Of a stretch of DNA of 64,000 nucleotides, positions 1 to 9,600 are shown piece by piece. The notes beneath the pieces were generated by a model. It ran no database searches and was not told where the DNA came from. It saw only the letters and a program-made list of their open reading frames with translations. A program made the translations under genes and the position numbers. The stretch is from JBBAGC01 sp964491265 (lineage in GTDB: Bacteria > Spirochaetota > UBA4802 > UBA5550): positions 9,317 through 73,316 of the forward strand of contig CAZBFP010000018.1 of the NCBI GenBank assembly GCA_964491265.1, given 5' to 3'. Position 1 is the stretch's first letter, and each line of letters starts with the position of its first letter.

Positions 1-1327
1 AGAGAAATTCCTTTTGTCTGGCCATGCGGCATTTTTTGCTGTTTGAGTCTATGAAAAGGATATCTGTGCTGTCATTCCGCCATTTTTCTGCAATCATGAG
101 AGATATTTCATTAACTCCAAGAATAATAAGGCTTCTGTCTCCTTTTACGAGAATGTTTAGTTTCAAAGCAACCCATTTTGCGGAAAGACCCTGCGTGAGA
201 ACAGTTAGTGATATAAGCATAAAGATTAGTATTTCAATTGTATGGGCTTTTTCAATTCCGGCAGCTTCGAGTTTAATTGATGCTATAGAAGCAACTGATA
301 AAGCAATTATGCCTCTTGGTCCAAGCCATGACATAAATAGTTTTTCCCTTGCTGAGAAGTTCTCTTTTGCCGTGCTTATAAAAATTACAGGGAACCTGGC
401 TAATATTATTATAAACACAATAACCAGTCCTTCTGCCATGTACTGGCTTATATATTTTATTTCAAAATTTGCTGAAAGAAGAACAAAAAGAACTGAGGTT
501 ATAATCCGGGTAACCTGGTCTTTGAAATTAAGTATTTTTTCCTTTGGCCTGTAGTCCATTGTGCTCAGGACTAGCCCTACAACAACAACAGTAAGAAGAC
601 CCGATTCGGGAAATAAAAGTTCGGAGAAGATAAAAGAGAGAAGAACGGATCCCAGAATAAAAAAACTGTTTGCTGATAAAGGAATAATCGAGGTACGGCA
701 TAAAAGGTATTTTGATATATAACCGAATATAATTCCAAATAATATTCCTGCTGCGATAGAAGATGCAAATTCTGCAATTGATAGACTTATTGTATGGCTC
801 GTTAGAACGAACTCGAGTGTTACGATTGCCAGAATAGCTCCCACAGCATCAATAAGTACAGCTTCGCCGTTCATGAAATTTTTAACCCTGCTGGTGAGTG
901 CAATGTGCCTTATTATAGGTTTTATTACTGTGGGTCCTGTAACAACTATGAGTGATGCAAAAATAATGGAAATTTCCCAGGGGAGCCCTGCTATATATTT
1001 CGCGCAAATAAATCCCACAGAAACCATTATAATAACTGAAAGAAGAATATCTTTTAATAGCACAGACTTTAATGATGTGATCTGCCTGATATTTAGTGAA
1101 AGGCCCCCTTCAAATAGTATTATGGCTACAAATATTGTAATCATAATACTCAGGCCATCACCCAGAGATCCAGGATCAAGTATTCCCAGTACACTGGGGC
1201 CGAATATTATACCCATTGCAAAGTAGAATATTATTCCCGGAAGTTCAAATTTATCGGAAAGGACAATACCCGTTGATCCCAGAACAATACTTAGCATTAC
1301 TGTTTGAATAATTGTGCCATCAGTCAT
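1..1327 (-). CDS. cation/proton antiporter (NhaP/CPA-type) with TrkA-N domain, 3' end beyond window
   Basis: Reading the minus strand from the ATG at 1327 gives an uninterrupted frame of about 442 codons running off the window start. The protein is almost entirely membrane segments. It carries TGPTVIKP and, about 25 residues later, NFMNGEAVLIDAVGA, the conserved pair of transmembrane motifs of CPA1/NhaP antiporters, including the ion-binding acidic residue. The last visible part, SLIILGVNEISLMIAEKW, looks like the start of a TrkA-N (RCK) nucleotide-binding domain, as in the NhaP subgroup with a cytoplasmic regulatory tail. The likely role is Na+ or K+ export in exchange for protons in the inner membrane. 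Substrate ion is not decidable. The C-terminus is missing only because the window ends. Confidence 0.85.
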   Translation of the reverse strand, partial: MTDGTIIQTVMLSIVLGSTGIVLSDKFELPGIIFYFAMGIIFGPSVLGILDPGSLGDGLSIMITIFVAIILFEGGLSLNIRQITSLKSVLLKDILLSVIIMVSVGFICAKYIAGLPWEISIIFASLIVVTGPTVIKPIIRHIALTSRVKNFMNGEAVLIDAVGAILAIVTLEFVLTSHTISLSIAEFASSIAAGILFGIIFGYISKYLLCRTSIIPLSANSFFILGSVLLSFIFSELLFPESGLLTVVVVGLVLSTMDYRPKEKILNFKDQVTRIITSVLFVLLSANFEIKYISQYMAEGLVIVFIIILARFPVIFISTAKENFSAREKLFMSWLGPRGIIALSVASIASIKLEAAGIEKAHTIEILIFMLISLTVLTQGLSAKWVALKLNILVKGDRSLIILGVNEISLMIAEKWRNDSTDILFIDSNSKKCRMARQKEFL

Positions 1328-1708
1328 ATACAAACCCGCTTATGAAGATGATTTAACATCATGACAATTTTTGTTAATAAAAATGACTTTTATTATACCA
1401 GACCAATATTATTATGGTCAAGCTAAAATATAAAGATGAAGAATTTCAGGGGGATGCGGGTTATCCGTTATTAATTTTGCTGTATTACTTGAAATGATTA
1501 CTTTATTTTTGTATATTTAATTAGTTTATAATAATCATTAACTTTGTGTAATAATGGTGTCTGCCGTTTCCTGTATTCCGGGTATCTGAGTATTATATAA
1601 CAGGGAATTGCTATGGAATTAACACTGATTTAAGTTTTTGTATAAAAAAATTAACGTTCCATTATAATCAAATTAAAGCTGTAAACGGATTTATTTAGAG
1701 GGGTAATT
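1328..1708. other. spacer without recognised gene
   Basis: This AT-rich spacer lies between the divergent antiporter and thioredoxin reductase genes, so it must hold both promoters. I see no convincing -35/-10 pair, hairpin, repeat or ORF of note. A GAGGGG Shine-Dalgarno sequence sits just before 1709. Confidence 0.5.
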
Positions 1709-2689
1709 ATGGACTTTAACTTAAATACAGTATCTTTTTTGTCGGAAAAAAGTTTTCTTCCCATTGATGCGGGGAGGGTCTATGATGTGCTGATAATCGG
1801 CGGAGGGCCTGCAGGTTTGACTGCTGCAGTCTACTGCATGAGGAAGGGGGTGAGTACCGCAATTATTATAAAGGATATCGGGGGGCAGGTTGCAGACACT
1901 GCTTCTATAGAGAATTACCTGGGTTATAAATATATTAATGGTGTTGAGCTTGTGGAGAAATTTAAGGAGCAGGTGCAGCAGTTTTCTATCGGTTATGAAG
2001 AGGGGCACTCTGTTGTTTCTCTTTCTGCAGGGGATGTTAAAAAGACAGTACTTGATGACGGCAAGGAGATATTGTCTAAGACTGTAATTATTGCCTCAGG
2101 TAAGTCGTGGAAAAAACTGGGTGTTCCAGGTGAGGACCGCCTTGTGGGGCGGGGGGTTGCTTATTGTGCAATCTGTGACGCCCCCCTTTTTGCAGGTAAA
2201 ACCGCTGTTGTTGTGGGTGGAGGGAACTCAGGGATTGAGGCAGCCATAGATCTTGCTGCGATTGCATCAAAGGTGATTCTTCTTCAGCTCCTGGAAAATC
2301 TGACTGCTGATAAAATTCTTGTTGATAAACTTAAGAATTTCAGCAATGTGGAGTATATCTTCAGCAGCAGGGTTGTTGAAATAAACGGGCAGGAGAGGGT
2401 TGAGAATATTACTGTTGAAAATCTTATTACTGAAGAGAAGAGTACTCTTGTCACTGATGGTATTTTTATTGAGATAGGTCTTGATCCGAACAGCGGTTTT
2501 GTTAAAGGTGTTGTGGGGATGAATGAGTTTAATGAAATCAATATAGACAGTTACTGCAGAACAGATGCTGAAGGGATCTTTGCAGCAGGGGATGTTACCT
2601 CCGTACCTTTTAAACAGATTATTATTGCGGGAGGGGAGGGTTCAAAGGCCGCCCTTGCAGCATGTGAATATATTATGATGAAAGCTTAG
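1709..2689 (+). CDS. trxB: thioredoxin reductase-like flavoprotein
   Basis: The 326-residue protein has the family layout: FAD dinucleotide fold IIGGGPAGLTAAVYC near residue 30, redox disulfide C153-A-I-C156-D, NAD(P) fold VVVGGGNSGIEAAID near 170, and the C-terminal FAD motif GIFAAGDVTSVPFKQ. It should pass electrons from NAD(P)H through FAD to a disulfide on a partner protein. There are about 25 extra residues before the first fold. The next gene, 25 bp downstream, encodes a two-CXXC glutaredoxin-like protein, the obvious partner; together they resemble a split AhpF. A GAGGGG ribosome binding site precedes the ATG. Confidence 0.9.
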   Translation: MDFNLNTVSFLSEKSFLPIDAGRVYDVLIIGGGPAGLTAAVYCMRKGVSTAIIIKDIGGQVADTASIENYLGYKYINGVELVEKFKEQVQQFSIGYEEGHSVVSLSAGDVKKTVLDDGKEILSKTVIIASGKSWKKLGVPGEDRLVGRGVAYCAICDAPLFAGKTAVVVGGGNSGIEAAIDLAAIASKVILLQLLENLTADKILVDKLKNFSNVEYIFSSRVVEINGQERVENITVENLITEEKSTLVTDGIFIEIGLDPNSGFVKGVVGMNEFNEINIDSYCRTDAEGIFAAGDVTSVPFKQIIIAGGEGSKAALAACEYIMMKA

Positions 2690-2714
2690 GAAAGAAATAT
2701 AGAGGAGGATTGTT

Positions 2715-3380
2715 ATGGCACTATTTGATCCGAAAGTACAGGAGCAGCTGAAAAATATTCTTAAAAGCATGAAAGATGAGGTAAAGATAGTATATTTTAC
2801 ACAGGAGATTGAATGTCCCCTCTGCCGCGATACCAGGGCCTTTGTTGAGGAGATAGCATCGCTAAACCGCAAACTCTCTATTGAAGTGTATAATCTTGTT
2901 CTTGATAAGGATAAGGCAGAGCTCTACGGTGTGGATAAAATTCCGGGGATTGTGCTTCTTGATAAAAACGGGAAGGATAATGGGATCAAATTTTACGGAC
3001 TCCCCGGCGGTTATGAGATAAATTCATTTCTGGGAACACTCCTTGAGGTATCGGGGCATAAGGAGGAGATCCCTGCCCAGCTTATGGAGAGAATCAGAAA
3101 TGTGGACAGGGATGTGCATATCCAGGTTTTTGTGAGTCTGGGGTGTCCCCACTGTCCCGGCGCTGTATCAGCAGCCCACAGACTTGCACTGGAGAACCAG
3201 CGTATAAAAGCTGATATGGTTGACACTAATAATTTTGTCCCTCTGGCGCAGAAGTATAATATTTCCGGTGTGCCGAAAATTGTTTTTAATGATAAATTTG
3301 AGCTTGTGGGGTCTCACCCGATAAATACTTTTCTTGATGTTATTGACAGGCTCAGGGATGTTTCTGTTAATATTGACTGA
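2715..3380 (+). CDS. glutaredoxin-like protein disulfide oxidoreductase (PDO, two thioredoxin folds)
   Basis: The 221-residue protein has two tandem thioredoxin folds, each with an active site: C34-P-L-C37 after IVYFTQEIE and C144-P-H-C147 after VQVFVSLG. A cis-proline region (GVPKIVF) follows the second. This is the architecture of archaeal/bacterial PDO and of the N-terminal domain of AhpF. It is a cytoplasmic dithiol carrier that would take electrons from the thioredoxin reductase encoded just upstream and reduce disulfides or a peroxiredoxin. The ribosome binding site GAGGA is well placed. No peroxiredoxin is nearby; the next genes are amino acid ABC transporter components. Confidence 0.88.
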   Translation: MALFDPKVQEQLKNILKSMKDEVKIVYFTQEIECPLCRDTRAFVEEIASLNRKLSIEVYNLVLDKDKAELYGVDKIPGIVLLDKNGKDNGIKFYGLPGGYEINSFLGTLLEVSGHKEEIPAQLMERIRNVDRDVHIQVFVSLGCPHCPGAVSAAHRLALENQRIKADMVDTNNFVPLAQKYNISGVPKIVFNDKFELVGSHPINTFLDVIDRLRDVSVNID

Positions 3381-3436
3381 TAGTATTATCTTCACAATGT
3401 TAATGAAGATCAGGAAGTATTAAACAGGATAGTTAA

Positions 3437-4222
3437 ATGCGTAAAAGGATAAGTAATACCCCTGTAAGGGACTATTTTAAATTTCTGGCTTTTACAGGGG
3501 GTCTCATTTTCCTGGTTGGCCTTAGCGCGGGGAATCTAAATTATCAATGGCACTGGCATAGAATACCGGGGTATATTGTCACTTTTTATGACAGCTCTTT
3601 TTCTGCAGGGCCTCTTCTTAAAGGGCTCTATGTTACAATGCAGATATCTCTGCTTAGTATGATTTTTGCTCTGGTTATTGCGGTTGTTACCGCACTTCTG
3701 CGTCTATCAGGTTCATTTACTGCCAGGCTTATTTCCTACTGGTATATAGAATCAATAAGGAATACCCCTCTTCTGATTCAGATATTTTTTATGTATTTTG
3801 TTATTGCACCTATTCTTGACATCAATGCTTTTTTCTCTGCTGTTATTGCACTGGCTTTTTTTGAGGGGGCATATGCATCTGAAATTTTCAGGGCTGGGAT
3901 TCTCTCAATAAGGAGGGGGCAGTGGGAGGCGGCATGCAGTCTCGGTTTAAGCAGGCTTCAGTCGTACCGGTATATTATTCTCCCGCAGGCGACGCGAAGG
4001 GTTCTCCCGCCGCTTACCGGGCAGGGGGTTTCACTAATCAAGGACTCGGCCCTTGTAAGTACGGTTTCAATTTATGATTTAACAATGCAGGGGCAGAGGA
4101 TAGTTTCGGAAACCTTTCTTACCTTTGAGGTTTGGTTTACAGTAGCTTTTATTTATCTTATTATGACAGGGTCCTTGTCGATGTTTTCCGCCTGGCTTGA
4201 AAGGAAATATGCTGTGAGATGA
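3437..4222 (+). CDS. polar amino acid ABC transporter permease (HisM/GlnP family)
   Basis: This 261-residue inner-membrane protein has five or more hydrophobic segments and the BPD permease EAA loop WEAACSLGLSRLQSYRYIIL followed by PQATRRVLPPL, which docks on the ATPase. ESIRNTPLLIQIFF is the typical signature of the His/Glu/Gln/Arg/opine family. It starts 56 bp after the PDO gene, probably in the same transcript. The partner permease and binding protein follow after a repeat-bearing gap. No ATP-binding subunit is encoded in this window. The substrate is not readable; proximity to disulfide reductases makes cystine a reasonable guess only. Confidence 0.9.
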   Translation: MRKRISNTPVRDYFKFLAFTGGLIFLVGLSAGNLNYQWHWHRIPGYIVTFYDSSFSAGPLLKGLYVTMQISLLSMIFALVIAVVTALLRLSGSFTARLISYWYIESIRNTPLLIQIFFMYFVIAPILDINAFFSAVIALAFFEGAYASEIFRAGILSIRRGQWEAACSLGLSRLQSYRYIILPQATRRVLPPLTGQGVSLIKDSALVSTVSIYDLTMQGQRIVSETFLTFEVWFTVAFIYLIMTGSLSMFSAWLERKYAVR

Positions 4223-4622
4223 TTTTTTATTTTTTAAAAGAGTTTAGAATTCCCCCTCCGGGGCGCCCTCTGCTTGTACTGAGCTCGTCGAAGTAAGCAA
4301 AGCGAAGAAGTACTCCCGGGGTAGATTTAGGGGGCTTAACTTAATGACAGTGCCCCCTGTCCCCCAAAGGGGGCACGTAGAAGAAAAATTTGACTAAGTA
4401 GATGAAGTTCTGACGAGTATTGAAATTTAAACATTGCAGATTAAAGATGAAGATGTATTAAATAATAATAGAATTATGAAAGTGGTGATAGATTAACTCG
4501 TGCCCCCTTTGGGGACAGGGGGAGAAGGATTTGAAAGGTATCCGGATATTCCGGGATGGGCAATTTTATTATAATCTGTTTTTTATTAAGTTGAATCAAT
4601 AAATATATATATGGAGAAAGAA
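4223..4622. repeat. inverted-repeat element with a DUF559-like remnant
   Basis: This 400-bp gap separates the two halves of the ABC transporter locus. It holds an inverted pair, GTGCCCCCTGTCCCCC near 4354 and its complement-like arm CTCGTGCCCCCTTTGGGG near 4497. Between the arms, a frame reads TLQIKDEDVLNNN, resembling the C-terminal end of DUF559 (Vsr-like) endonucleases. A longer related copy lies on the other strand at 16380-16690. The left part (4261-4325) contains a motif ending GTACTCCCGGGGTAGA, also found near 12628 and 16660. The element is probably a decayed mobile nuclease-plus-repeat unit. Confidence 0.55.
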
Positions 4623-5429
4623 ATGAAAAGAATATTGTCAGTATTAATAGTGTTCTCTCTTATGATCCTTGTTTCATGCAGTTTTAAAAAGCATGAGGAG
4701 GGGAAACTTCTGGAGGATATTCAGAAGCGTGGTGTAATAAGGGTTGGCATGTCCACTTTTGTTCCATGGGCAATGAATGATAAGGAGGGGAATCTTATCG
4801 GTTTTGAAATCGATGTTGCAAGGGAACTTGCAAAGGATATGGGGGTGAAGATAGACTTTATACCTACAAAATGGTCCGGCATAATTCCATCTCTGCTTAC
4901 GGGTAAGTTTGATGTGATAATCGGCGGTATGGGTATAACTGAAGAGAGGCTTGAAAAGGTGGACTTTTCCGATCCATACGATTTTTCAGGTATGTCAATT
5001 GTGGCAAGCAGAAAAATAGCCCCCGGTTTTTCAAAGATTGATGATTTCAATAAAGAGTCAATAACCATTGCCGCACGGCTCGGTACTACTGCAGCAGAAG
5101 CTGTAAAAAATAATTTTCCCAGAGCGCAGGTGAAGCTTTTTGATGATGAGTCTCAGGCAATACAGGAGCTTCTTACTGACAGGGTCCATGCAGTAGTTGC
5201 ATCCGCCCCCCTCCCTGAATTTCAAAGTATAAAGTATAAAGACAGGTTTTACCTCCCCCTTAAAGATACTTTTACAAAAGAACCTGTTGGTTTTGCCATC
5301 AGAAAAAATGAAGAGCCGGCAAAGAATTATTTTAATGAATGGATCAGGAAAAAACAGAATGACGGTTTCCTTGCTGAGCGGAAGAATTACTGGTTCAGGA
5401 CAAGGGACTGGGAAAACAGGATAGAATAA
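4623..5429 (+). CDS. polar amino acid ABC transporter substrate-binding lipoprotein
   Basis: The start at 4623 is preferred over the ATG at 4611 because GGAG lies 6 bases before it and the protein then begins MKRILSVL, a clean lipoprotein signal with lipobox LVSC. The mature part is a SBP_bac_3 domain: GVIRVGMSTFVPWAM, GFEIDVARELAKDMG, and GGMGITEERLEKVDFSDPY, the usual ligand-binding segments of amino acid binding proteins. It is lipid-anchored and periplasm-facing, delivering substrate to the permeases on either side. The stop codon is one base before the next gene, so the two are translationally linked. Confidence 0.9.
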   Translation: MKRILSVLIVFSLMILVSCSFKKHEEGKLLEDIQKRGVIRVGMSTFVPWAMNDKEGNLIGFEIDVARELAKDMGVKIDFIPTKWSGIIPSLLTGKFDVIIGGMGITEERLEKVDFSDPYDFSGMSIVASRKIAPGFSKIDDFNKESITIAARLGTTAAEAVKNNFPRAQVKLFDDESQAIQELLTDRVHAVVASAPLPEFQSIKYKDRFYLPLKDTFTKEPVGFAIRKNEEPAKNYFNEWIRKKQNDGFLAERKNYWFRTRDWENRIE

Positions 5430-5430
5430 A

Positions 5431-6315
5431 TTGAAGAGAAGGATCAGGTTTACATATCTGGATGTTATCCTGCTGCTCCTGATTTTTTCAGGGGCAGCTT
5501 ATATGATATACAGAATTTCTGTTGATTTGAGATACGACTGGAAATGGTCGGTGATTCCCGATTATATTGTAAGGTATGATTCAGTATCGGGCAGCTATGT
5601 GCAGGGTCTCCTTGTGCGCGGTCTTGTCACTACTATGAAGTTAAGCATCTGGGCCTCAATTCTCGCTTCTCTTCTCGGTATTGTTATGGGTATAATGAAA
5701 ACCTCGGAGAGATATTTTTTCAGGATGCTTGCTACCTCATATGTAAGCCTTGTCCGGAATATCCCATCACTGGTCTTTATCTTTATTTTTTACTTTTTCT
5801 TCAGCAGTCAGATTATTACCTTTTTTAATCTCGATTACCATATAACCGGTCTTTCATCAAATTCGCAGTACCTGATCCGGGTGTTTTTCTGCCCGCCGGA
5901 ACAGCTTACTGTTTTTGTATCAGCCATATTCACTCTGGCAATTTATGAAGGGGCCTACATGACAGAGATAGTGCGAAGCGGAATTGAGTCTATTGAACAG
6001 GGGCAGTGGGAGGCTTCTGATGCCCTGGGCCTCTCCGGGCTGCAGAGGATGAGGCATATAATTTTTCCTCAGGCGTTTAAGCGGATTCTCCCTCCAATGG
6101 CAGGTCAGCTTATTTCTGTTATCAAGGATTCGGCAATTGTATCTGTAATTTCCGTTCAGGATTTAACATTCCGCGGTATGGAGCTCATGGCTTCCACATA
6201 CCGTACCTTTGAAATATGGATCACCATCACTGGAATGTATTTTATTTTAACATTCGCCTGCTCCTATGCGGTCAAGAAGCTTGAAGCATATATGGAAAAA
6301 CGGGGTTTTGTGTAG
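5431..6315 (+). CDS. polar amino acid ABC transporter permease (HisQ/GlnP family)
   Basis: The 294-residue permease starts at a TTG one base after the stop of the binding-protein gene. No strong Shine-Dalgarno is seen, so translational coupling is likely. It has several transmembrane segments and the EAA loop WEASDALGLSGLQRMRHIIF then PQAFKRILPPM. It is a paralogue of the permease at 3437 and the two probably form the heterodimeric channel. It is longer than that partner, with a periplasmic insertion around residues 135-160. A GC-rich hairpin at 6406-6429 may end the transcript. The ATPase that must power the complex is not in the window. Confidence 0.9.
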   Translation: MKRRIRFTYLDVILLLLIFSGAAYMIYRISVDLRYDWKWSVIPDYIVRYDSVSGSYVQGLLVRGLVTTMKLSIWASILASLLGIVMGIMKTSERYFFRMLATSYVSLVRNIPSLVFIFIFYFFFSSQIITFFNLDYHITGLSSNSQYLIRVFFCPPEQLTVFVSAIFTLAIYEGAYMTEIVRSGIESIEQGQWEASDALGLSGLQRMRHIIFPQAFKRILPPMAGQLISVIKDSAIVSVISVQDLTFRGMELMASTYRTFEIWITITGMYFILTFACSYAVKKLEAYMEKRGFV

Positions 6316-6383
6316 CAAATGCCCTCACCCGCACATCGCTAACGTTTGTGCACCTGACGTGCATGGAGGTTCTAATGCCGCGA

Positions 6384-6612
6384 TGCCATGGATGGCAATA
6401 AGCGGCCTCTCCCATCAAGTCGGGAGAGGGTTTTGTTTGAAATCGATTGGTTATATTATACTCTTTCATAATTTTCATTAAATAAAGTATCTTTGAAAAG
6501 AACCCTCTCATTGAGGGGATTAGCCACAGGAAGTGGCTATGTCGAGCGAGGACAGGAAGTCCTGATGACGCTCGACTGTGGCGCGCCGGAGCGATGCGGT
6601 GAGCTACAGTCG
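6384..6612 (+). other. array of hairpins with GGA loops (candidate CsrA-type binding RNA or REP-like repeat)
   Basis: The spacer after the ABC permease contains closely packed palindromes: TGCCATGGATGGCA (6384-6397); TAGCCAC and GTGGCTA around loop AGGAA (6521-6539); and GTCGAGCG/CGCTCGAC (6541-6576) enclosing AGGAC-AGGAA-GTCCT. A 10-bp stem between 6573-6582 and 6603-6612 overlaps the last. Three of them present GGA at the tip, the recognition element of CsrA/RsmA proteins. This could be a small decoy RNA, regulation on the ABC mRNA tail, or simply a repeat family; no csrA gene is in the window. Confidence 0.35.
6406..6429 (+). terminator. possible rho-independent terminator of the ABC operon
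   Basis: CCTCTCCC (6406-6413) pairs with GGGAGAGG (6422-6429) across an 8-base loop, followed by GTTTTGTTTG. It lies about 90 bp after the last permease gene. The T-run is interrupted, so efficiency is uncertain. Confidence 0.5.
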
Positions 6613-6664
6613 AACTGGCGGGGTGAGGTCCTGTTCCTGATGGCTCCGGGTGAGGCTTAAGGCC

Positions 6665-9600
6665 TCACTCAGGCAGTGTATCCCCGCACTCAGTTTTAAA
6701 AAGCGAGCCTTCCATTTCAATGCCAAACCAGGCGAGTATTCTGGCAAAAAGGCATTTTATATCCTCTGCTATATGGTAAAAGCTCGGTATAAGAATAAGT
6801 GTAATTACTGTGGCGAATATAAGGCCGTATCCGAAAGTAAGAGCCAGCGGGGCAACCATGTGATCCTTGCCGCCGAATCCGTAAATCGATGGAATAAGCC
6901 CCAGAACTGTAGTGCCTGTAGTTAACAGGATCGGCCTTAGCCTTATAACTCCGCCATATGACAAAGCTTCCTTGAGGGGGAGCCCTGTTGAGCGAAGATT
7001 GTTTATAAATTCAACAAGCACCAGCGTATTGCTTACAATAACCCCTGCTAAACTGAAAAAACCCATGTAACTCATGAAGTGAAACATTTCCCCATGGATA
7101 AATACGGCAAGTATAACACCAATGAGTGAGTAGGGTATTGCAATCATTACAACAAGCGGTATATAAATAGACTTGAAGTATGCTGTTAAAATCATGAATA
7201 TTATAAAAAGAGCCACTAAAAAGTACTGCCCCATTTCAACAAGTCTTTCTCCGGTTTCTTCATGCTCCCCTCCATAGGAAATAAAATATCCGGGGTACTC
7301 CTTTTCGATATTTTTGAATTTATCCATCATCATGCTGTTTACAATGACAGATGTGGTTTTGGTTGTGTCAACATCTGCCTGAACCTGCACCAGCCTTTTA
7401 TAATCGAGCCGGTTTATCTGGGAAATCCCGGTCTGTTTATCCACAGAGGTTATCATTGTAAGAGGAATAAGGCCTCCGGAGTTGTTTTCAACCATTACAC
7501 TTTCAAGGCTGGACCGGTTTTTGCGCGCCCATTCAGGGAAACGGACCCTTACCCCTATGTCGTCATCCCCTATTTTTACATTTGTTGCAATTGCTCCTTC
7601 ATAAGAAGCGTTAAGGGTTGTTGCCACATCATATGTTGAAACTTTGCTTCTTTTTGCCACTGCTTCGTTTATTCTGTATCTGTATTCATCTTTCCCCGGT
7701 TCATAATCGGTAGTAATATCCCGAACCCCGTCAATTGAAGAGAGAAAATCTGTATAGAGTGAGGCTATTTCATTAATCTTATTAAAATCCTCGCCTCTTA
7801 TTTCTATATTTACAGGTTTCCCTACTGGAGGCCCCTTCTCCTTCAGATTGAATTCAATGGTCATTTTATCAGATATAATCCCATTCTCCTGAGCTTCCAG
7901 AATCTTATCCCGTGTTTCATTGAATATATCTACAGCTTCTCTTGCGCGTCCTTTTGCTGCTGTAAGATTAACTATAAAAGTAGACTTGTGGGTTGCTTTG
8001 CCCGGTTTAGGGTCAAGTAGGTTTGAACTTTTTTCTCCTATTGCGGACTGAAGCGCGTCGAGTTCAGAATCATCTATTTCGAGAAGAATTTTTTCAATTT
8101 TAAGAGCTTCTCTCAGGTTTGCCTTGAGATTAGTTACCTGAGGCATTTCAGTATATATTTCAAAGGTTTCCTCTCCGCCTTTTGGAGAGAAGGTGAAACC
8201 GATTTGTTTCTGAAGAGCCAGGGAGCCGATAAGTGCTACAGTCATTACAATGAGAGCCGGGTATCTCCATTTCAGCATAAAGTTGAGAAGAGAAAAATAT
8301 TTTCTCTGGACTTTGCCGAATTTCCCGCTTTCAAAAAAACTTTCAGGGTCATGATCTGACGATACAGTATGTATGTTTTTTTTGCTTGGCCTTGCGAATG
8401 TATTCATAAAAGAAGGAACTATAAACATTGCGCCCAGCCATGAAGCAAAAAGGCATAATAGCAGTGTTGCCGGGAGGTCTTGTATGAATTTACCCATTAT
8501 TCCGCCAAGCATAAGGAGCGGAGCAAATGCTGTAAATATGCATAACAGTGTGGCGGTGATTGGCCAGACTATTTCCTCTGTTCCTCTGGATATTGCCTCC
8601 AATCTCCCCATGCCCATATTCATGTAGCGGAATCCGTTTTCCGATACAACTATACTGAAGTCTACAATCATCCCAAGAACCATTACCATGCCGAAGAGGC
8701 TTATTACATTTATGGTGATTCCCAGGGTGTTCATCATAAAAAAAGCGAACATGAAAGCCACTGGTATGCTTAATGTCACTATTAAAGACATTCGAAATCC
8801 AAGCAGAAGAAAAAGTGTAGCAGCAAGAAGAATAAACCCTGTAATGGCATTTGTTATAACTGTATCAAGACTGTTGCGGGTGTACCTGCTTATTTCATTA
8901 AAGGTTGAAATCGCAGCATTGTCTGTTGTTGTAAATTGAAAATTTTTCAGCTTTTCTTTTACAATATCTGTAAGTATTAGTTCATCATAGGCACGCATTT
9001 TCCAGACTGTCATTGTAATAGCCGGGATGCCGTTAAACCTGTAAATTACATCAGCCTCCTCTGTTGTTTCTGTTACAGCGGCAATATCTTTAAGACGGGT
9101 CACATATCCTGAATCATTGGACATTATAACTGTATCCTTAATTTCCTGGATATTTTTAAACTGCCCCTTGGTTCTCAGTACATATTCCCGGTCCCCTATC
9201 CGGAGAGGCCCGCCCGGGAGGTCAAGATTCCTTTTTCGAAGATCGTTGATTATTGTGTTAAGGCCTATTCTGTATCTGGTAAGAGCTGAAGGGTTCACTT
9301 CAACAAGGAATTCCTTGTCATAGAATCCCTTCATCTCAACTTCAGCAACGCCCTTTATATCAAGGAGCATGTCTTCAAGCTCATCAGCTGCCTTTCTCAG
9401 TTCAAGGTAGGATACATCATTATTGATTCCATATACTGCAATATCTATGATGGGGCTGTTCTCTATTTTTATTTCCTCAACAAGGGGTTTGTCCGAATTA
9501 TCAGGGAGGTTGTCAACAAGATCAACTGCGTCCTTAATATCCTGAACCACCCGCGTTTTGTTATCCGCTTTATCGTATATGTAAACAACTACAACAGAAA

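Noticed and set aside
4223..4622. Riboswitch upstream of the amino acid binding protein
   Set aside because: No lysine, SAM or glycine riboswitch core is visible; the structure there is explained by inverted repeats.
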